A DNA stretch of 9,707 bases from AWTP1-13 sp041288195 (GTDB taxonomy: Bacteria; Pseudomonadota; Alphaproteobacteria; Rhizobiales; Hyphomicrobiaceae), in NCBI GenBank assembly GCA_041288195.1, contig JBGGME010000164.1, forward strand, positions 1 through 9,707, given 5' to 3'. Each line of letters opens with the position of its first letter. The stretch's first letter is position 1. This document shows, one piece after another, positions 6,089 through 9,707 of the stretch. The notes beneath the pieces are model-generated. The model was not told the origin of the DNA. It saw only the letters and a list, made by a program, of their open reading frames with translations, and did no database searches. A program made the translations under genes and the position numbers.

Positions 6089-7462
6089 TCAGGGCCTCCC
6101 GGAAAGAACGCGCTCGGCGGCCGCAGCGAGGTCGAGGACGCAGCGATCGCGCCCTCGCCGCGCGATGATCTGCAGACCCACCGGCAGACGGTCGCGGCCC
6201 AGGCCGCAGGGGAGCGAAAGGGCCGGCGTCAGCGCGTGATTGAAGAGCGGCGTGAACACGGCGTGCGCGCGCGGCGCGACAGCGACGCTGCCGATGGTGG
6301 CCGGGCCGAGCTCTGTGGCGGACCAGGCAACACAAGGGGCCGTGGGCGTGAGGAGAATGTCGTGCTCGCCGAAGAAGGCGGCGACAGAGCACTTGATGCG
6401 CTGGCTGGCCTCCAGCGCGCCCGCGACCTCGGCTCCGGTGAGTGCCAGGCCACGCTCGATCTGGGCGCCGATGTCGGGGTCGAACAGCTCTGGTCTTTGC
6501 TGCCACGTCTGCCCGTGAAGCGCGGCAAGGCCCGCCAGCTGCAGAGGCATGATGGAGGCCTCGCTGATCCCAGCGGGCCAGGCAGGGTCAGCGCGCGCGA
6601 TGCGCCAGCCCGCGCCCACGAGGTGCTCCACCGCGTGAGCTACCGCGTCAGCGACATCTGCATCGACGGGCACGTCGAGGCCGAGTTTCGGACTGAAGGC
6701 AATGCGCAGCCGCGCCACGTCCAAATCACAGGCCGCGTCGACGGCAATGCTCTCGGGATCACCAGGGTCCGGCCCGGCGACGGCCTCGAAAAGGGTGGCC
6801 ACATCGCCGACCGTGCGCCCCATGGGAGCCAACACGGCAATGCCCCAGAACGGCTCGGGGAAACCGGGGCCGTAGGGGATGGCGCCGAACGACGGCTTGA
6901 AGCCGACCACGCCGGTATGCGCGGGCGGTCGGCGACCCGAGCCGCCGCCGTCGGTGCCGAGAGCTATCGGCGCGAAGTCTGCTGCGAGCGCTGCCGCATT
7001 GCCGCCGGACGAGCCGCCCGGTGTGAGCCGCAGGTCGAGAGGGTGACGGGCCACGCCGTGCAGAGGGCTGTTGGTGACGCCCTTGCAGGCGAACTCGGGA
7101 CAATTGCCGATGCCGATGATGACCGCACCGGAGCGCCGCAGCCGCGCCACGGCAATGGCATCCTGCGGGGCGACGTGGTCGGCGAAGAGCCGCGAGCCTT
7201 GGGCGATGCGTCGGCCGGCGACCCAGATGTTGTCCTTGACGACGACGGGCACGCCGGCAAGTCCGGGCCGCTCTCCGGCCGCGATCCGCGCGCGCACCTG
7301 CTGCGCCTCGCTGCGCGCCGGTGCAGGGTCGAAAGCGCAGAGCGCATTGAGCGAAGGGTTGCGCTCGGCGATGCGCGCAATGAACGTTTCGGCGACCTCG
7401 ACGGGATCAAGCGTGCGGGCGTTCACGGCGGCGGCGATCGAGCGTGCGTCGAGCTCGATCAT
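6089..7462 (-). CDS. Amidase-signature family hydrolase
   Basis: A 457-aa serine hydrolase of the amidase-signature family, which cleaves amide or ureido bonds to acid plus ammonia. The Ser-cisSer-Lys triad is readable: K76 in VVVKDNIW, cis-Ser151 in TPGGSSGGNAAA, and the nucleophile Ser175 in GTDGGGSGRRPP. VVGFKPSFG (185-193) is the usual continuation. The common GGGSIR-P-A sequence reads GGGSGRRPP here, a slight variation next to the nucleophile. The C-terminal LPVGLQIIARRGRD is typical. The frame is open upstream to 7840, but 7462 is chosen because its ATG overlaps the MFS stop codon as ATGA and the protein then has the family's normal N-terminus and length. In this operon it may take the place of an N-carbamoyl-amino-acid hydrolase downstream of the hydantoinase. 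Amide, urethane or allophanate-type substrates cannot be told apart from sequence. Confidence 0.92.
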   Translation of the reverse strand: MIELDARSIAAAVNARTLDPVEVAETFIARIAERNPSLNALCAFDPAPARSEAQQVRARIAAGERPGLAGVPVVVKDNIWVAGRRIAQGSRLFADHVAPQDAIAVARLRRSGAVIIGIGNCPEFACKGVTNSPLHGVARHPLDLRLTPGGSSGGNAAALAADFAPIALGTDGGGSGRRPPAHTGVVGFKPSFGAIPYGPGFPEPFWGIAVLAPMGRTVGDVATLFEAVAGPDPGDPESIAVDAACDLDVARLRIAFSPKLGLDVPVDADVADAVAHAVEHLVGAGWRIARADPAWPAGISEASIMPLQLAGLAALHGQTWQQRPELFDPDIGAQIERGLALTGAEVAGALEASQRIKCSVAAFFGEHDILLTPTAPCVAWSATELGPATIGSVAVAPRAHAVFTPLFNHALTPALSLPCGLGRDRLPVGLQIIARRGRDRCVLDLAAAAERVLSGRP

Positions 7463-8655
7463 GGCGGCGCCCTCCGCAACGCCACGGTCGCCAGCAGCGC
7501 GAGCGCGGCGAGCACCGCGTAGCCTTGCTGGATGGACGCGACCTGGGCGACGCCGGCCATCAGCAGGGGCCCGAGCAGGAGGCCGGCATAGCTGGCGGTG
7601 AGCACGGCGCCGGTCGCCTCGGGCACGCGGCCCTCGGGCGCGAGGCGCGCCACCTCCGCGAGGAACACGCCGTTCCAGCCGCTCGCCGTCAGCCCGAACA
7701 CAAATGCAAGCGCGCCGAGCGCGACCAGCGGCCAGCTGGGCGAGGCGATCGACACGGCCGCCGCGCACGCCGACATGGCGAAGCCCAGACCCGCCACGAC
7801 CGCCCGCGCCGAGTGGTAGCGGGTCGCGACCATGCCCCACAGCAGGCGCCCGATGAGGCCGCCGGCCTGGGCGACGGCAAGCAGGACACCTGCCGTGACA
7901 TGCGGCAGCGCCAGCCGGTCGACGGCCAGAATGACGAAGTAGGCATTGAGCGCGAGCTGCATGGCGGAGAATGGCATGGACACGAGCGCGAGCAACGACA
8001 GCGCGGGCACGGCGCGCAGCAGATGCCAGGATTGCTGCAGGCTGATGCGCGCGGCGGCGCCGGTATGGCCAGTGTCATAGCGCGGCCGCATGGCGAGAAA
8101 CACGACGCACATCAGGACTGACAGCAGAGCGATCACCGCAAAGCCGGCATCCGGCGCCAGCACGGCAATCGCCGGGAGGGTCAGCGAGCCCAGCATGGCG
8201 CCGAGCTGGTTGCCGGTCTGGCGGATCGAGAAGATCAAAGGCCTCTGCTCCGGCCGAGAAAGGCGGGCCAGCAGCGCCGAGCTTGCCGGCGTCTCGGGGC
8301 CGAACGCCAAGCCCAGGATGGCGCCCGCAGCGATGAGGGCCGCAGAGCTGCCGTGCATCGCGGTCGTCATGGCGGCGGCCACGGCCAGGGCACACAGCGC
8401 GGCGACCGAAAGCGATCCGAGCCGCGCCGCCAGCATGCCGCCGGCCATGGAGGTGGCGACGCCGACAACGAAGACGCTCGTCGTGAAGAGCGAGATGTCG
8501 CGCTCGCTGATGCCGAACTTGGGTGCGAGCACCCCCGGGGCAAACAGGGCGAGCGCGACCAGGGCCTGCAATCCCGTCATGGCCGCGAGCGCCGGCGCCA
8601 GTCGCGGTGTCTGCGGGCTTGCGGCGGCGGCCTCTCCAGCTACCATGGCCGCCAT
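7459..8655 (-). CDS. MFS transporter
   Basis: A major facilitator superfamily inner-membrane transporter of about 398 aa. Around 12 hydrophobic segments are visible, beginning with LAPALAAMTGLQALVALALF. The conserved half-protein stretch at about 119-158 contains GPETPASSALLARLSRPEQR followed by FSIRQTGNQLGAMLGSL; related proteobacterial transporters have FS-I-K/R-QTG here. The start is uncertain. ATGs at 8655 and 8646 both avoid overlap with the divergent small gene. ATG 8577 would also keep TM1, but the hydrophobic segment begins before it. An ATG at 8751 would overlap the divergent gene by 79 bp. None has a clear Shine-Dalgarno. The stop codon overlaps the amidase start (ATGA). As first gene of the operon it probably moves the substrate or product of the amidase and hydantoinase. 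The direction and ligand are unknown. Confidence 0.88.
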   Translation of the reverse strand: MAAMVAGEAAAASPQTPRLAPALAAMTGLQALVALALFAPGVLAPKFGISERDISLFTTSVFVVGVATSMAGGMLAARLGSLSVAALCALAVAAAMTTAMHGSSAALIAAGAILGLAFGPETPASSALLARLSRPEQRPLIFSIRQTGNQLGAMLGSLTLPAIAVLAPDAGFAVIALLSVLMCVVFLAMRPRYDTGHTGAAARISLQQSWHLLRAVPALSLLALVSMPFSAMQLALNAYFVILAVDRLALPHVTAGVLLAVAQAGGLIGRLLWGMVATRYHSARAVVAGLGFAMSACAAAVSIASPSWPLVALGALAFVFGLTASGWNGVFLAEVARLAPEGRVPEATGAVLTASYAGLLLGPLLMAGVAQVASIQQGYAVLAALALLATVALRRAPP

Positions 8656-8657
8656 CC

Positions 8658-8666
8658 AAGGGAGGG
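8658..8666 (+). promoter_or_regulatory. Strong Shine-Dalgarno of the transthyretin-like gene, lying in the MFS start region
   Basis: AAGGGAGGG ends 6 nt before the ATG at 8673 and is the best ribosome-binding site in the window. It fixes the start of the small plus-strand gene. It occupies nearly all of the 17-nt gap to the MFS start codon on the other strand. Neither divergent promoter can therefore fit between the genes; at least one must lie inside the other gene's coding region. Confidence 0.75.
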
Positions 8667-8672
8667 CGAGCG

Positions 8673-9020
8673 ATGCCGGGACTGTCGGTGCATGCGGTGG
8701 ACGTGACGCGCGGCGTGCCGGCCCGCGGCATGCGGATCGAGGTCTTCGCACTGGCGCCCCAGCGACGTCTCATTGCCGAGGGCGAGCTGGCGGCCTCGGG
8801 CGTGCTCGAGCATGCGCTCACCAAGGAGAGGCTGCAACCCGGGGCGTACGAGGTCGTGTTCCATGCCGGAGCCTACTTTGCTGCCGCCGGCGTGCCGCAG
8901 GCGACCCCGCCCTTTCTCGTTGACGTCCCGTTCCGCTTCACGATTGCCGATCCCGAGCAGCACTATCACCTGCCCATGAAGATCACGCCGTGGGGCTTCT
9001 CGCTCTACCGCGGCAGCTGA
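8673..9020 (+). CDS. Transthyretin-like protein, 5-hydroxyisourate hydrolase (HIUase) family, variant active site
   Basis: A 115-aa cytoplasmic protein with the transthyretin fold. True HIUases hydrolyse 5-hydroxyisourate in urate catabolism and are homotetramers. The N-terminal LSVHAVDVTRGVPA gives the first catalytic histidine (H7), QHYHLPM at 96-102 gives the C-terminal histidine, and the protein ends in YRGS, the diagnostic HIUase C-terminus. The catalytic arginine, normally in a DGR motif, is missing: the aligned stretch reads ASGVLEHAL, with Val44 at the arginine position. The protein may thus be an HIUase-like subfamily member with a different substrate. Length is normal. The ATG at 8673 is fixed by an excellent Shine-Dalgarno. 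It is divergent from the hydantoinase operon and converges on the ABC permease with 47 bp between stop codons. No urate oxidase or OHCU decarboxylase is in the window. Confidence 0.87.
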   Translation: MPGLSVHAVDVTRGVPARGMRIEVFALAPQRRLIAEGELAASGVLEHALTKERLQPGAYEVVFHAGAYFAAAGVPQATPPFLVDVPFRFTIADPEQHYHLPMKITPWGFSLYRGS

Positions 9021-9067
9021 ACGGGACCGTCGGCGAGTTTCGCGCAGAGCCGCGAGCAGCATCGCGA

Positions 9068-9646
9068 TCACCGCAGCCTGCGGGACAGCCCCGCAACCCG
9101 CTCCATCACCATCATCAGCGCCAGCGTCACCACGATCAGCACGCCGGAGACGGCGGCAATCGTCACGTCGAGCTTGCCCTCGAGGTCCTGCCACATGCGG
9201 ATCGGCAGCATGTCGGTACGGGCATCGCGCAGGAACAGCGACACCGGCACGTTGTCGAACGACGACATGAAGGCAATGAACGCCCCCGCCAGGATGCCCG
9301 GCCGGATCAGCGGCAGCGTCACGCGGCGGAATGTGAAAATGCGCGACGCGCCTAGGCTTGCCGAGCTCTCGAGCAGCGACACGTTGAGCTGCGCCAGCGC
9401 CGCGACCGTGGTGCGCACGACATAGGGCACGCACACTACCGTGTGGCCGATGATCAGGGTCAGCGGGGACACCGACATGCCGATGAGCGTGAAGAACATC
9501 AATGCCGCCAGTCCGAACGCGAGCGCCGGCAACACCAGCGGCGACATGAACAGGCTGTCGAGCACGCGCGCGCTCCATTTCTCGGAGCGCGCGTCGATCC
9601 GATTCTTGAAGCTCTGCGCCTCGAGCCCGTCGTAGCGATGCTCCAC
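9068..9646 (-). CDS. ABC transporter permease, PotC-type, N-terminally truncated
   Basis: A 192-aa inner-membrane permease of the spermidine/putrescine (PotC-like) family, which normally has about 260-280 aa and six TM segments. Only about four are visible, starting at LFMSPLVLPALAFGLAALMF (33-52). The EAA loop is intact at about 92-117 (LLESSASLGASRIFTFRRVTL-PLIRPG), and SSFDNVPVSLFL (128-139) and the C-terminal TM are normal. The first 30 or so residues are hydrophilic and do not look like a family N-terminus, so TM1, TM2 and their loop seem to be missing. The start is a GTG at 9646, 6 nt after the stop codon of the preceding permease gene, with only a weak AGG before it; an in-frame TAG upstream excludes a longer version. 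A 10-bp GC-rich hairpin sits in the odd N-terminal part. It may be a deletion derivative, a pseudogene, or an assembly collapse. Confidence 0.75.
   Translation of the reverse strand: MEHRYDGLEAQSFKNRIDARSEKWSARVLDSLFMSPLVLPALAFGLAALMFFTLIGMSVSPLTLIIGHTVVCVPYVVRTTVAALAQLNVSLLESSASLGASRIFTFRRVTLPLIRPGILAGAFIAFMSSFDNVPVSLFLRDARTDMLPIRMWQDLEGKLDVTIAAVSGVLIVVTLALMMVMERVAGLSRRLR
9567..9593. repeat. GC-rich inverted repeat in the 5' part of the truncated permease gene
   Basis: CGCGCGCTCC at 9567-9576 and GGAGCGCGCG at 9584-9593 form a perfect 10-bp stem with a 7-nt loop. It covers codons 18-27 of the truncated permease, between the unrecognisable N-terminus and the first family-like TM segment. Its position at the apparent truncation junction is notable. 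GC-rich hairpins promote slippage deletions and sequencing or assembly collapse. Confidence 0.6.
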
Positions 9647-9652
9647 AGCGAC

Positions 9653-9707
9653 CTACGCTTGCGCGTACCCCTTCGAGAGCCTGCCCAGCATGTTGAAGAC
9701 GGTGACG
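9653..9707 (-). CDS. ABC transporter permease, PotB-type, C-terminal fragment (cut by window edge)
   Basis: The last 17 codons and a TAG stop of a minus-strand gene entering from the right edge; the readable end is VTVFNMLGRLSKGYAQA. A final hydrophobic-to-basic tail with FN-LGRLSKGY is common at the C-terminus of PotB-like permeases. The following permease starts 6 nt later, as expected for a PotB-PotC pair in one operon. The fragment is too short for a firm assignment; order and spacing carry most of the weight. The binding-protein and ATPase genes of this second importer would lie to the right. Confidence 0.55.
   Translation of the reverse strand, partial: VTVFNMLGRLSKGYAQA

Noticed and set aside
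3950..7522. A 1190-codon open frame on the plus strand across amidase, racemase-like and hydantoinase genes
   Set aside because: It is the exact codon-on-codon complement of three minus-strand genes that happen to share one frame. It stays open because these GC-rich genes avoid TTA, CTA and TCA codons. Its translation is rich in Arg, His, Asp and Gly and resembles no family.
9051..9066. CGCGA/TCGCG inverted repeat between the convergent HIUase-like and permease genes
   Set aside because: Only 5 bp of stem with a 6-nt loop and no T-run; expected by chance at this GC content, so not called a terminator.
8640..9578. A 312-codon minus-strand open frame spanning the HIUase-like gene and part of the permease
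   Set aside because: Wrong frame relative to the permease and antisense to the HIUase-like gene, both of which have clear family motifs.

Overview
The window is GC-rich proteobacterial DNA. Genes are tightly packed, starts are mostly ATG, and several junctions overlap or are only a few bases apart. Gene content and codon use suggest a soil or rhizosphere Alpha- or Betaproteobacterium, for example a Bradyrhizobium-, Rhodoplanes- or Burkholderiales-like organism. The sequence alone does not fix the genus. There are no rRNA or tRNA genes, CRISPR arrays, transposases or other mobile elements, and no stretch over 300 bases without a gene.

Layout from left to right. (1) 1-2874, minus strand: a peptide/opine-type ABC importer, transcribed as substrate-binding protein (1210-2874), DppB-type permease (91-1044), then a DppC-type permease cut off by the left edge. 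A 9-bp stem-loop lies between the binding protein and the permease. (2) 2875-3097: a divergent regulatory region with two near-palindromic 12-mers of the kind GntR/FCD regulators bind. (3) 3098-3880, plus strand: a GntR-family regulator of the FCD subfamily. (4) 8655-3899, minus strand: a four-gene operon, MFS transporter, amidase-signature hydrolase, Asp/Glu/hydantoin racemase-like protein, hydantoinase/dihydropyrimidinase. Its junctions are an ATGA overlap, 6 nt and 9 nt. (5) 8673-9020, plus strand: a small transthyretin-like (5-hydroxyisourate hydrolase family) protein, divergent from the MFS gene with start codons only 17 bp apart. (6) 9068-9707, minus strand: the ends of two polyamine-type ABC permease genes. 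The second lacks its N-terminal third.

The theme is uptake and hydrolysis of a cyclic ureide, imide or hydantoin-like compound. The ABC importer and MFS protein would move substrate or product, the hydantoinase would open the ring, and the amidase would cleave the resulting amide or ureido bond. The regulator probably responds to substrate or intermediate. The hydantoinase and amidase have complete catalytic residues. The racemase-like protein lacks both catalytic cysteines of true hydantoin racemases, and the transthyretin-like protein lacks the catalytic arginine of true hydroxyisourate hydrolases. No N-carbamoyl-amino-acid hydrolase is present. The locus therefore resembles a hydantoin or purine catabolic cluster but probably acts on a different, unidentified substrate. 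This is the most interesting aspect of the window.
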